A stretch of 64,000 bases of DNA, taken from the NCBI GenBank assembly GCA_037447655.1, contig JBBHKE010001495.1, forward strand, positions 62,001 to 126,000, read 5' to 3'. Origin of the DNA: Zygnema cylindricum (taxonomy: Eukaryota > Streptophyta > Zygnematophyceae > Zygnematales > Zygnemataceae). Made by a program: the position numbers and the translations under genes. Below the pieces are notes generated by a model. The model was not told the DNA's origin. It did no database searches and saw only the letters and a list, made by a program, of their open reading frames with translations. Below, in pieces: positions 46,400-58,322 of this stretch; within the stretch, counting starts at the first letter, position 1, and every line of letters begins with the position of its first letter.

Positions 46400-47340
46400 G
46401 CGCTCTTGCAGGTGAAGACTCCAACAAGTGGAAGGCCGCCACCAATGAGGAGATGGCTTCCATTCTTAAGAATGGCACATGGACATTGGAGGACATGCCA
46501 CAGGGGAGAAAACCAATTAGGAGTAAGTGGATTTTTAAGATAAAAAGAAAAGCAGACGAAACAATTGAATGCTACAAAGCAAGGTTGGTCGCTAAGGGGT
46601 ACACTCAAAAGAAGGGCATAGACTACAAAGAGACAATTACACCGATAGTGAAATTTACCTCAGTTCGGGCACTTTTTGCCCTCGCCGTCATGAAGTTAAG
46701 CAAATGGACGTGAATACCGCTTTCCTCCACAGAGAACTCGAGGAGGAACTCTACATGACCTAGCCGGAAGGTTATGAGGACCCGATGAACCCCCATAAGG
46801 TTTGCAAACACTTTAAGGCCCTATACGGCCTTAAAAAGTCTCCCACATTATGGAACATTAAGATAGATGAATACCTACAAGGAGAGGGATTTTTAAAGAT
46901 TCACTCAAATCACTCGCTGTATTATCACCAAGAAAGCAAGATAATCATAACAATCTATGTAGACGATCTGATGATACTAGGAAAAACAAAAGAGGAGATA
47001 GCAAAAGTTAAACAGATGTTATCACAAGCCTTTGAGATGAAGGATTTAGGTGAGCTTAAATATGTACTTGGCATTGAAGTGGTTAGAGATAAAGAGAACA
47101 TAGTGATTCATCTCCGTCAAAGAAAGTACATAGGGGAGCTTTTTACCAGATTTTGGCTTCAAGATGTAAACGGCATCTCCTCACCTTTGGAGCAAGGGGA
47201 GAAATTTATCGAAGATCTCGAAATTCAGGATGAGCTAGCTGAGGCTCCATACCGTGAAGCAATAGGGGCACTCATCTATGCAATGAATTCCACCCGTCCA
47301 GACTTCACCACCGCCATCAGAATCCTCAGCCGTTTTCTAC
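46400..47340 (+). pseudogene. copia 1 reverse transcriptase, broken
   Basis: Sequence includes NGTWTLEDMPQGRKPIRSKW, ARLVAKGYTQKKGIDYKETI, the palm YVDD box in IITIYVDDLMILG (~46950-46985) and YREAIGALIYAMNSTRPD. A frameshift lies near 46690 and an in-frame TAG at about 46760. Confidence 0.88.
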
Positions 47341-47900
47341 ACAAACCAGGGAAACAACATTGGTCAGCAGCAAAGAGTACTCAGATACCTCAAGGAGACA
47401 ATCGAATACACTCTCACTCTTGGGGGAACTCAAGAAAGCATAAAGATTCATGCATTTACGGACTCTGACTAAAGAGGGGACATTGCAAGAAGGAAATCAA
47501 CGACAGGTTAGCTATTGAATATTGGTGATGGGAGCGTGAATTGGAGCAACAAGCTCCAAAAAAAACCGTGGCATTATCCACCATGGAAGCAGAGTACATA
47601 CCCGTCGCCGCCACAGTAAAAGAGGTTTCATGGTTCCGAGCATTTCTTAACGAGCTAGGATTTGTGCAGAAAACCAAGACAACCATCTACACATATAGCC
47701 ACATTTGTTTGGCCCTAAACAATAATCCTATCAACCATCCTAAGGCCAAGCACATTGATATCCGGTACCACTTCACTAGGGACACGACAATTACTGAGGC
47801 CGTGGCATTTGAGGCCGTGGCATTTTAGTACATGCCAGACAAGGAAAATGCCGACATGCTAACAAAGGCTATTGGAAAAGAAGAATTGTTACTCTGTACA
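47341..47900 (+). pseudogene. copia 1 RNase H, broken
   Basis: STMEAEYIPVAATVKEVSWF carries the conserved Glu, and HPKAKHIDIRYHF the C-terminal His/Asp. Frameshifts near 47390 and 47530; the usual DSD segment appears as TDSD* near 47460. Confidence 0.8.
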
Positions 47901-48497
47901 AGAAAAGCAGGACTCTCTAAGGCGAAAGGAGCAAACCCTAAGGAGGAAGGAGAGGAGCCTAATCTGAGCACATCGAAGGAATGCAAGAAAAGAAAAATAT
48001 GAGGAGTGGAAGGCGCAAGCGCCTAAAGTACTTGGAGTATTTTTCCGAACCTGGTTCTTTGGCAGGACCATTGTCGCTTTGCAACGACGCGATTGGAGGA
48101 CGATCCTCCAACATTGGATTTCGATGTACGAGGTTGCATTTGCACGTTGGCAGCCGCCGCATACGCTTTGAAATTTTTCGACCGAATCAAAGCGTCACAG
48201 GTGTTCCGTTAAATTGGAATGGTCTTGAAGTTGTACGTGGCATTTTATTTACGCCACAAGTGTCAAAGTTAAGTTCAGATAGTCCTGTACGGACGACATT
48301 TTGGGAACTACAAAAAAACTTACACATTTCAAAGTGACGTCAATCAAAATAGGTATTACAGATGTACGGCGAAGATTTTGTTCGTTCGCCATCGGGATTT
48401 ACCAAAGTGTACCGTAGATCATTCCATGAACGTTCGTGGTCAAACCAAGTCTTAGTCAACGGAAATTACATAGCGCCGCAGAATCGAGTGGGAGTAT
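47901..48497 (+). other. copia 1 region between RNase H and 3' LTR
   Basis: Non-coding except for short chance frames; ends in the polypurine tract directly before the LTR. Confidence 0.5.
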
Positions 48498-49118
48498 TGT
48501 TTTTAGTGCGATTCCGGACGATTATCTCGTGCAGCGATTCGTATGATTTCATTGGTACAACGAAATCGTATCGTCACATCATCATCATCGATTTTACAGT
48601 GGAACATTAAAATATGTGTGGAACATTAAAATATGTGTCAGAGAAACGTGCAGATGTTTCCCACGATGCATTATTGTTTGTTGGCATTGTACACGTGGCA
48701 CTTGGTCACTCGACCGCCACTTAGTTTTTATTTGTTTGCATTAGGATAAATAGAGTAGAACAAGACGACAGGAACATCATTCACAGACAAATTAGGCTTG
48801 GCACCTTTCTAGCATTCATAATCAGCTTATCACTGGACATCGTCCTTTCATTACAATTGTATTCCTTTTTGTTATAATGGAATGGACATCCTCCTTTCAT
48901 TACAATTGTATTCCTTTATGTTATAATGGAACCTACTTGCTGAACGTCTATCTAATCTATGCCTTGCTACATGTGAATGCCTTAACTCTTCCCACCTACA
49001 CCTCTGTCTTTCTGTGACTTATCAAGTTCGTCGCTTCTGCGAATCTTATTAATTTGATAAGGTGCACGTGGTCCTAGGAATCTTCCTAGTTACCCGAAAT
49101 GTCTGATGAAGGTCAACA
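48498..49118 (+). repeat. 3' LTR of copia element 1
   Basis: Matches 43165-43744 at most positions. It is 41 bp longer, mainly because a segment of about 45 bp with CCTTTCATTACAATTGTATT is duplicated in tandem at ~48840-48935. Confidence 0.82.
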
Positions 49119-49605
49119 AAAATTGGGGATGACTAACGTTTTGTTGATGTGGATGTAACTTATTTTACTGCAGCTCTTTTCTCTCTCTCTCTCTCTCTCT
49201 CTCCTTTGAATAATTGAAACATATTCATTAAGTTTTGCAGGCATGTAGTTTCAAGCCCTCTTTCGGCTCTGATAGGGATGCAATTGCGCCCTAATTCTCA
49301 GCGCTTTTCTTAACTCTTGGTTCATTTAAAGACATTAGGTAGTTGTTTGAATTATAGGTGGTGTAGTTCTAAGATCGACTTTCAATAGTGTGGATCGGTG
49401 TAAGCATGTAGCCTTCACTCAGTGCATTGGAAAAATCAACTATTCCATTACCTTTTTTGTTCTCTACTTCTGTTGTTTGAGTTTTTTATGTCGTTTGCAT
49501 CAATAATCTTTTGTTATATAGAGAAATATGGCATGAGGAAGTTCCACCTTCCTTACGTTCACATAAAATTTTAATCGCCATTTCATTGTTATTTCGGTTA
49601 ACATC
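49119..49605. other. non-coding flank with (CT)n
   Basis: Contains a (CT)11-like run at 49180-49202. No gene seen. Confidence 0.5.
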
Positions 49606-49828
49606 TACACAGTGTATTGCTGTTAGCGGCAATGTTTTTTACGCCATTTAAAACTTTAACATTTGTTGGATTGTTAATCAGTGGCTTTGGAAAGGTAAGA
49701 TTCTTACCTTCTGATTAGCGGTCTCCAAACTGATATCGGACACATGAGACGGAGAAAAATCTTAGCAAATGGCGAAACAACGTCTACTCTAATAACGATG
49801 AGTCTCTCTAATAGCGATACAAGGTGTA
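49606..49828. mobile_element. TA-type MITE
   Basis: Element 49608-49826, TA borders, ends CACAGTGTATTGCTGTTAGC and CTAATAGCGATACAAGGTG. Interior shares the GGTAAGATTCTTACC-related segment with 6661-6876. Confidence 0.7.
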
Positions 49829-49829
49829 T

Positions 49830-50217
49830 TGTTTTTGCAGCCTTATACTTGCGGACTTTAAAATAATAATAAAAAGAAAAGTATATAGCATATGAAGTCA
49901 AATTGTTTATTGAAATTGCTCAAAAATTATTTGCTACTCCGCATAGGAGTTGAGCACATCTGCAGTATATTTGTATGAGTATGTATTTCGTTGCTTTTCT
50001 TACTATTCGTGTGCTCTTATGATGTCCTGTCACTTTCTCTCTCTCTCTCCTCTTTTATTCTCCTCTACATACAAAGAGAACTGATGGCACTTTATTTTTT
50101 GTTTCTCATTCAGTGAAGCTATTTTCCTTCTGGTTTGTTGCGGAAAGGTTTTGCTTTTTAGGTTTTCAGTGTGGAGACATAAGTCTTGTTCAACTTGTTT
50201 ATGTCACGTCACAGTGC
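49830..50217. other. non-coding, no gene seen
   Basis: AT-rich with a short CT repeat at 50036-50050. Confidence 0.4.
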
Positions 50218-50401
50218 TACACTGAGTATCGATATGAAAATCAACCATTAGTTGGAGCGAGTGTTATTTTGACCCGAAATCATAAATGAGTGTTAATAAC
50301 ATTATTTATATAAAAGGCCTATAATAAGTCACGTGGCCAAACATAATTTAGTGTCGTTGACTCAAATATATTCACCAACTTCAATAGCAATGGGCGGTGT
50401 A
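50218..50401. mobile_element. TA-type MITE, diverged
   Basis: Element 50220-50399, TA borders, left CACTGAGTATCGATATG, right CAATAGCAATGGGCGGTG. Only the right end is well conserved. Confidence 0.55.
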
Positions 50402-50939
50402 GTTTTTAGATGGACTGTAAGTCATCATGTTATGTTGATAATAAAAATAATAAAAATTATAAGCTTTACTAAGAGCACATGATGGTAAACGGTGTGAATA
50501 CACGAAAGAAAAAAAAAAAAGGAAAAGCAAGAGCGAAACTGAAAAAAAGCCACAATCAAACAAACCAAAAACAAATAGAAAAAAAGTGTCTGTTACTGAC
50601 CAATGGAATTTCATAATTTTCAATCTGTCTTATCCTTTCGCTTATTATCTCAGACTTTGTTCTTTTCTGCTTTGCGAATCAAAACGAAGCGAGCCGCAAT
50701 AAAAAAAATTACTTCATTAAACCATCTGAGCCCATGGGAACAAAAAGAGGTAGCAATGCTAAAACTAGAAAACTACATTAGGAAAGCAAACAAAAAGGAT
50801 AAGTAAGGTAAAAGCAACGAACATACACAAAAAGGAACATGTAAAACAAAAATGTCCAATGCGGCAACAAACACCAAAGGAAAGACCCAACATGTGTGAA
50901 AACCAAAATGAAGCAACCAAACCCCAATAGAACAAAAAA

Positions 50940-52340
50940 TATATGAAAATCAACCTCATAAGTCCCCAAATCTTGCAAGATCAAAAGGAGGGAGTTCCAG
51001 AATATGGGTCCAGTTGCAATCCATAACTGCAAATGACGATGGAATGAGAATAGAAGCTTGCACTCAATGTAAAGCCACAGATAAACGTTGACGATAACCA
51101 ACGTGGACGATAACCAAAAGTAAGGACTAAAACAAGAGGGTTCCCAGGTCATCGACGCTCGAAAGAGCGCCAACAACATACATAGAAAAATTTATCTACG
51201 CCACACCCAAACAACCAAATTTCTTGACCTCCATCGGGATAAAGCCATCAATAACATCGTGGTGGGCATAATCACAATCATTCTTCTTAGCCAAATCACG
51301 GTGGCCAATCCAACATGCCCAAGCACTTGACTGGCGACTTTATCTGAGGTAGGGTTAACCAAAACAATATCATCAAATATGCAACGTGCACAATCAAGTA
51401 GTAAAATATCCATCCGACGCAAAAGGAGAATATGGGGAACCTCTTGATGAAAAAAAACCCCCCTTCAGAAGCGATAGTCACGATGGTGTCACGAATACTG
51501 TTGTGCGTCTGATTCAACTTGGTCCTGTGAGAGCAATGAAGCAAATGGATGTCATCGAGCTCAAGAACACGACCACATGAGCAAACAAGAGAGCTAAGCA
51601 AAGATGGATAAGGAAGGCCAAGCCGAAACTTGAGGGTCGTGATGAACTGAGCAGGCGTGAAACAAAGGGTGGATAAAATAGGTGTAGCCATTAGCTACGC
51701 TCTAGAACAAGGCCCACCACATGAGAGAAAGCGTGCACGCGAAGGATCGAATGGAGACGCCTCAATGGTAGCGACAACCTGATCAATGCCTCGTCTTAAT
51801 GGCAGCGACAACCTGATCAGAAACAAATTCGTAGACGCACGCAACTGGTGTCGTATTAAGAGCGGAAAAAATTGGCATGTCGACGATTGTAGCAAGAGAA
51901 AAAGAACATGACGCATCCAAAATGGAATGTTAGAAGGCTAGCATACCGTCCGAAATTTGAGAGAATAAGATAGCAAGAACAAGAGTGTCCCCAGCCAAAA
52001 AACGATAGACAAGAGTGGAGGCAACAAGGCACGAACTCCCCAAACAGGCAGCGGGAGCAATAAATGCCATTGATCGTAAACCCAAACTACAACAGAAATA
52101 GGAAGATAGGCCTAAAGGCGTGCTTTAGGCTTAGACTTGCGATCAAAAGCCCAACGACTTAGCAAAGTGTGAAAGACATCCATGAGGTGATCATCAAAGG
52201 TAGAAAGGGAGGAGAGAGACATTGGGTTGGGTGGGGAAGCGCGAGTAAGGTAGAAAGGTCTTTGGGGGAAACATCGTGTCAAAAGAGCAAAGCCCACCTG
52301 GGGATTAGAAAGTAAAAGGTCATCCACGTGGGACAAATCT
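50940..52340 (-). pseudogene. LINE 3' end remnant, minus strand
   Basis: Broken minus-strand frames form a LINE C-terminal region. From the 5' side: VDDLLLSNPQVGFALLTRCF with FPQRPFYLTRASPPNPMSLS (52336-52112), a middle part (51916-51695), then FRLGLPYPSLLSSLVCSCGR and DDIHLLHCSHRTKLNQTHNS (51660-51500), the same CxC...HxxxC knuckle as at 40115. Next come DIVLVNPTSDKVASQV (51400-51340) and, after frameshifts, a KNDCDYAHHDVIDGFIPMEV segment near 51280-51220. Numerous frame breaks. Confidence 0.65.
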
Positions 52341-53465
52341 ATCTAAAGAGCAAAATCAAGAAATTGGGTCATGAAATGATCCCAACCAAGCGGGCAACCC
52401 ATCACACAAATGCCCTTCGATGGAGGAGAAGTTTGAAGCCAGGAGGGGGAGTAAAAGAAGAAAGAATGGCACGAGGGGACCAAGCAACACAATTTTATGG
52501 CTAGACAAAAAGATTGAGATTACAACTATAATACTGAGTGTTGTAGATTCCGGCCTATGTTTTTTCCTCAGCATATTTCTCCTTAGGAATGGTGTTCAAG
52601 CTTTTCTTTTGTGTTTTTCTTTTGGTTTTATTCCTGATTATCCAAACTACTTTTGCTCTAGTTGCTTACGGGTATTTATACGAGTAAAGGACCGAATGGG
52701 AAGGAATTCATGTGAAAGATTTCATTTAAAAAAGTCTTTATTAATGGATAAAAGTGTTGTTATGTGCCTCCATATCACACTTCCATGCATCATCTTCACA
52801 ACATCTTAACGCAAAAATCTTAAATCACACAAGGGACAAAATGACAACCAAAGAATAATAAATTTTCCTATTAACCTTGCGATGGTCAACCATTTGAGTA
52901 CATTGTAACAAAGGAAAGGAAAGTCCGAAAATAAATTAAAAAATCTCAACTATGACTATGAGAATTTGTTGAAGTTCATATTCAACTGAAAAAGCAGCGC
53001 CCTACTTATATTAAACTTCAATCCCTACTTATATTAAACTTCAATTAACAGAAAACTAAAGTACTAGATATTAGTAAAAGAATGGTTTCTAAATTGTTGA
53101 ACTAGAATATGGACAGCTTTTTTTATCCTGTTATAATTTACAACTAGCATTCTCCGTGGGCACACGTACCTACTCGGATCTGTATTTCACTCGAATACAA
53201 CTTACTATTAACTCAACTAAAACCACAATTAATGTATTCTTGGATATCAATTGCATAGTCAAAGACTGATTATGTATTCCCAAACAACATTGCGTCCTCA
53301 ATCAAATTTTATGCCTAGCAAAATATCGCATACACACTTATGGCATCAAAAAAGCACTTCAAAGACTTTTTTCTGTGTATTTGATCCATTTTTTTCGTAT
53401 CCAAAATTGTTGTTACATGGCCGGCGTCTCGAGTAATTAACGCACACGACCGCTATCCAGACAGC
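52341..53465. other. non-coding, no gene seen
   Basis: May include further decayed LINE sequence up to about 52500. The rest is AT-rich 3' flank of the TAR-like gene. Confidence 0.4.
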
Positions 53466-53729
53466 TTACAAATTTGAAGTTAATTGTTTCAACAAAAGGT
53501 CAAAAGTACTCTGTCTCATTAGTAGGCTCAAGCGGACATATTCCTTCCCCATCGAGTAAACTGTTCCAGAGTGACCTTCCACTCCAAATCCTTTGAAGAC
53601 TTCGTAGCAATCTGCATCGGCATTGCATTTCACCCAGGCATAAGCTGCAAAAAGAAAAAGAAAAAACAAAAACAGTGAATACACTAAAATGTTGTCATGG
53701 TACTCGTGTTACATTCGCCAATGTCCGTA

Positions 53730-53761
<32 letters not shown>

Positions 53762-53774
53762 ACATCATCATGAA

Positions 53775-53805
<31 letters not shown>

Positions 53806-56800
53806 GTCATCATCATCAACAACATCATCATCAACAACATCATCATCAACAACATCATCATCAACATCATCATCATCATCATCATCAACAACATTAACAA
53901 CAACAACAACAACAACAAAACAAAAAACGTTTACAAAACTATTATTTCTTTTGCTTTCTACTAAACTATTCGCACCTGGTGTGGCGGTCCGCATGGTGTT
54001 GAAAAAGGTACAGTGAGATGTTTCACGGTCTTGGAGAGAGAACCGTGCCATGCCATTGAATACCGTTTGCAAACGCTCCCATCGACCCGCCATTAGTGTT
54101 GCCACGTGCGGAAACAACAATCCATCTTCGGCCCACTGCTCTGAATTCAACCTATTGAGGGAAGCTGACGTCATGCCTCCATCTTGAGTGGCTCCATCCA
54201 AAACAGAGCTCAAGACTTGAGCTGTCCTTAACTGACTCTCGTGTGCGACGCCAAGTGTCATAGTTCTAATCGCGTGGTTCATAGATTCGGCGATTCTGCG
54301 ATCCTTCACAATCGCCCACCTGAAAACGTACCAAAAACGAAAGAAAACGTACGGGAAAAAAGCATAGTTCAAAAGTAGGTGAAAGTAGAGGCCCATACAA
54401 TATGCCTATTGTACGCAAAACATACAATATGACCTTAAGACCCATATTGTATTCGGACCTATTCGGACCAATTAAAACATTCGGACCAAAAATTGGACCA
54501 ATTAAAACATTCGGACCAAATAATTTTATTTACACCGTCAGATTTGGACGATCGGACGGTCGCTGATCAAAGTAGCGTTCTAAGAATATCACATGAAAAG
54601 CCCATAACACAACTTACGATAAAGGCGCCGACCAAAGGCCTACCATAAAAACGCCTACTTTTGAACTATGGAAAAAAGGATAAGGAAACGGGCAGACAAT
54701 TAACAGATTGATATTTTGACGCTCAAAACAACGAAAAGTATACACCCAGGGTTATGTACATTCAGGCAGTAGAACTAATTAAGTGTAGATAATCATAATT
54801 TAACAAAATCTTCGCTTACCCAATGCGAGAGCCAGCGTGGCCAGTCAGCTTTGACATAGAGAATATCATGACGTCATCATTTGCTGGTCCTGTAATCGGA
54901 GTAAAGTGCGGCCAGTAATATGTACGGTCATAAATCGCAAATGCATTTTCACCCGTTAGATTCGCCCTTCTCATTGAACCGTCGGGATCGCTAGGCGACG
55001 TGACAAATTCGAGCGTTTTCGGGGCTTTCCGTACCAGCCAAGCCGTTTCCTGACCGCCCCAACCAAAATATCGCGAATCGAAGAAATTTGTCGATTCTTT
55101 GTACACCTGCAATTTCATTGGTCCATTCACAACCCTAAAATCAGATAATTACAAGGAACACATATATAATAAACCAACTAGACCACAACTATTACTGGAT
55201 TATGAATTTATGACCTTTTCCTTCATAACCGACAACATCCTCTTTAAATAAGAGAATTTTGATGAAAGCCCAAAGGCTATTGATAAAATAACAATGCATT
55301 TCATACTGTCACCGACATGTGATTTTGATGCTAGAAACTAAGAAAGCAATTCAAATGGCAACCGCCGTTTTCTTAGTAAGGAAATTTGATGCTTAGGAAG
55401 GTTACTTCACACAGGCAGAAAACAAAAAACATGATGTTGATTTAATTTTTTTGGAAACAAAATATGTAGCCTTCTCATAATGTTCATATAAAAAGTTTAG
55501 AAACAGAATATATAGCCTTTCATAATGTTGATTTAAAAACTTTAGAAACAGAATATGTAGCCTTTCAAAATGTTGATTTAAAAACTTTAGAAACATAATA
55601 TGTAGCCTTTCATGATGTTGATTTAAAAACTCTAGAAACAAAATATGTAGCCTCACCTACAAAAAAAAAATAAAAAATAAAAATGTGTTTTTTCTCACCT
55701 GATAAAATGGTGCTTTAGCTGTCACTACCAGAGGCGTTCCTTTTGCTCCTCCACTATGTACGACTCCAAAAGCAAACAAAGAAGCAATTATTAACTGAGT
55801 AGAACCAGCTCCAATCACAATGTGTTTGTCGGACAAATCTGCATTTCCGACTTTCTCATGAAGGTTTTTGATAAGCTTCTCGAGGTTTTGTGTTGTAGAA
55901 ATATCATCCACACCATTTTTGCCGTAACCTATCCGGTAATGTCCTGGAATTAGTACGGAGCTAGTCGCACGATTAATCTTCCAGTAATGTTCAAACAGAA
56001 GAGGATCACCTCTGCAAAACGACAAATAAGAAAGCCATTTAAAGTCAGTTTCGAGGAATTCAATGGCAAAGTTGAGAATTTTGCAAGTCAGGAAAAAAAA
56101 TATTTAAAAAGTATTTAAATATTTAAAGAGACTAAAAGTTTGACACAATGTGACTGTTGGCACAAAAAGAGTTTTTAAGTTATATTAATAGAGTTAAATT
56201 TAGCATAAAATTTTCAGGTTAAAACAAAAAAGAGAGACAAAAAGAACAAAGAAAAAATGAAAATCAAAAAGAAAGAAACAGAAAAAGAAAAAGAAAAGAT
56301 TTCACACTAATAAAAAAAACTCACCTTTTCGCGTCAATTACACAGTTTTTGACTGTCTCAGAGCAATCAGCTCCAGTAAAGCATGGATGACATTCACAAA
56401 CTTTGATACCATTATTAGTGTTGGTATCTGTCCAAATATCTCCTCTTCCCGAACACTTTTCTTTATAAGCTTTTTTCGCCGATACGACCGACGGTAGAGT
56501 CCAGTCTCTCCCTTTCCCTCTCAAATGATGGTAAGCTCTCCGGTCAGGAAGAAGCATTAAAAGGAATAAAAAACAAAAAGCTCCATTTAAAGCTACAGAA
56601 AGAGAGAGATGCATTCCATATGGGCCAAAAAAAGGGGCAGGACTCCATTTCCAGTTGTTGAAAAAGTCAAGCCAATCAGATGGCTCCATGGAGAAAGAGT
56701 TCCATGGAACTCCATAGTTATGAAAATTGTTGGTAGAGTAATGATTATGGAGAAAAGACTGGTTCTCATCATCCTCAGAAAACACCTCCCCGTGTTGAAC

Positions 56801-56977
56801 CTGTTTGTTTGGTTTTTTTAAATCGGACGAAGTCTGGATTTTGAAATTCTTATTATTATTGTTATTATTATTATTAGCATTAGTATTATTAGTATCGTTT
56901 GACTTGAATTGAATTTCATCTCCAAGTTCAATATTAATATTTGGGTCCTCCATGGAATTATCGTTCGAGTTCAACAT
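53466..56977 (-). CDS. alliinase/TAR-family PLP-dependent aminotransferase or C-S lyase
   Basis: Five minus-strand exons: 56977-56325, 56011-55699, 55106-54820, 54319-53976 and 53644-53466. All junctions are GT/AG with matching phases, total 591 residues. Family members convert tryptophan to indole-3-pyruvate (TAA1/TAR, auxin synthesis) or cleave alliin-type sulfoxides. An EGF-like alliinase domain (Cys 175, 194, 196, 199, 205, 212) precedes the PLP fold. Landmarks are GDPLLFEHYW (from 219), GAGSTQLI (286-293), TSPSDPDGSMR (358-368), YDRTYYWPHFTPIT (381-394) and the PLP lysine K408 in SMSKLTGHAGSRIGW. The C-terminal AYAWVKC and YVRLSLLMR match the family. Odd features are an Asn-rich, acidic ~120-residue N-terminus and one hydrophobic segment (124-143), suggesting a membrane-anchored protein. 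With an EGF domain it is nearer TAR3/TAR4/alliinase than TAA1. Substrate is undecided. I chose Met at 56977 because the longer frame upstream is UTR-like. Confidence 0.9.
53731..53910. repeat. (CAT)n/(CAA)n microsatellite in TAR-like gene intron 4
   Basis: About 155 bp of CAT trinucleotides interrupted by CAA, followed by (CAA)8. The Asp/His/Met homopolymer ORFs here are artefacts. Confidence 0.97.
54355..54678. mobile_element. hAT-like MITE (CATAG family), copy 2, in TAR-like intron 3
   Basis: Element 54363-54670 (308 bp) with ends CATAGTTCAAAAGTAGG / CCTACTTTTGAACTATG and perfect 8-bp duplications GAAAAAAG at 54355-54362 and 54671-54678. It fills more than half of the 500-bp intron, its edge 43 bp from the acceptor of exon 4. 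Confidence 0.93.
55450..55655 (-). repeat. ~45-bp minisatellite in TAR-like gene intron 2
   Basis: Four to five units, each containing GTAGCCTTTCATAATGTTGA and ending AAACAGAATA, repeat at 44-46 bp. The unit length is a multiple of three, so it produces a repetitive open frame (LHILFLKFLNQH units) that is not part of the gene. Confidence 0.85.
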
Positions 56978-57119
56978 TTTAAATATTGACGAGAAGGACG
57001 AAACGACAAAAAGACGAAAAGACAAAAAAATTGAGATGAGATGTCGAGTTAGGAAGGAGAGATTAGAGAGAGAGATTAGAATTTGGCGATAAAAATAGAT
57101 TTTCAGCTCCAAAAAAGCT

Positions 57120-58322
57120 CTGAAAATGATAATGTAGAAGGGTAGTGTGATTTGTTTTAAAAAAATATATTCAATTTGATAGGTTTCGAGGAAAATAATT
57201 CGATTTAACCAAACTGAAAAACAATGTGACTATCGTAACTGATAAATTTCGCCAAAATGTAGGCGATTTAAAACTTTAATTATACAAATAAACTTGAAAA
57301 AAAAAAGAGAAGAAAAAGCGCAGAACGCAGGAAATTGTTTATGAAAAAACGGTTTTTCCCTCAAAATTGGTTGAATACTGGTTGAAAAAATACAGAATGT
57401 GAGAAAGAAGTGATGATTTGACCGCAAATAATGTTTTAATGTAGGAAAAAATTCAAATTGTTTACTAAGCTCTTGACGTTTTAAGACAAGGAATTGCAGG
57501 AATTGAAATGAAATTATACTAATTTTCAGGTGAAACGCAACGTCTAATATAGAATTTAGTTTACTTTTGAACGCAACTTTTCTGCGGCAGAGGTTAAATT
57601 GACATTCAGATTTCAGAACATAGACCGTCTGTTTCCGCCAGCTTAATTTTCTTATCAATTTTTTTTGCTACAAGTTGCAAGTTGACAGTACTTCAGACAG
57701 CGACAAATAGCTTCATTTGCAACAGACAGCATATCTGTACGATCAGAAACAAAGTCGCGCTCGATTTGTACGATTTTCGAACGAATAGTGACGTTTCGTA
57801 CAATTTGGTGGCTTGAATCACCTGTTCTATGTCGGTCTCGCTAATTCGTTACAGTAGCGCTACGGAGAGTACAGAACTGTACTTCCTATGTCATGTCGTT
57901 CTCGTTTTTTATATTCTAGCTACGAAACACGCGTCGGCCATTGGAGGTTGAGGCTTAACCGTTAAGTGACCATAAGGGAGCACCGACAAATCTAGAAAAC
58001 AAATTCTAGTGCCACGTTGGATGACAGCGTAAGATCATATAACCTGTGACCGTGTTACGCGGAGGTTACTGAGTTTAATGTTACAATAACCAGACAAACC
58101 GACAGTTGTTGACCCACAAAAGCTCAGGAGAATACCTGTAAACAGTACCGTACACATTCGCACGTGTACCGCGAGATTTTGGAAAAGAGATGCTGCACGG
58201 AAAGCTTGTTCTCTGTGCGGAGCACTTTGTCCGTTTGCCGAGCGGATAAGGCATCGCTATTGGTCCACGACAGGTCGTGTCCACGAAGGCGAGCAGTTGA
58301 ATACTTCAGCAAGTCTCAATCA
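57120..58322. other. upstream region of the TAR-like gene, no gene seen
   Basis: AT-rich 5' flank, then sequence with GTACG-type motifs. The ORF at 57230-57658 shows no recognised domain. Confidence 0.4.

Larger units (their letters stand above)
43165..49118 (+). mobile_element. Ty1/copia retrotransposon 1, decayed but with both LTRs
   Basis: LTR - gag - protease - integrase - reverse transcriptase - RNase H - LTR, the Ty1/copia gene order, over 5.95 kb. The 3' LTR is preceded by a purine-rich tract GAGTGGGAGTAT. No 5-bp duplication is visible (TATAT before, AAAAT after). Multiple frameshifts and stops make it non-autonomous. Confidence 0.88.

Noticed and set aside
53695-53918. Long Asp-, His- or Met-rich proteins
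   Set aside because: Products of the (CAT)n microsatellite inside a TAR-like gene intron.
55402-55656. Repetitive LHILFLKFLNQH protein
   Set aside because: Arises from a 45-bp intronic minisatellite whose period is a multiple of three.
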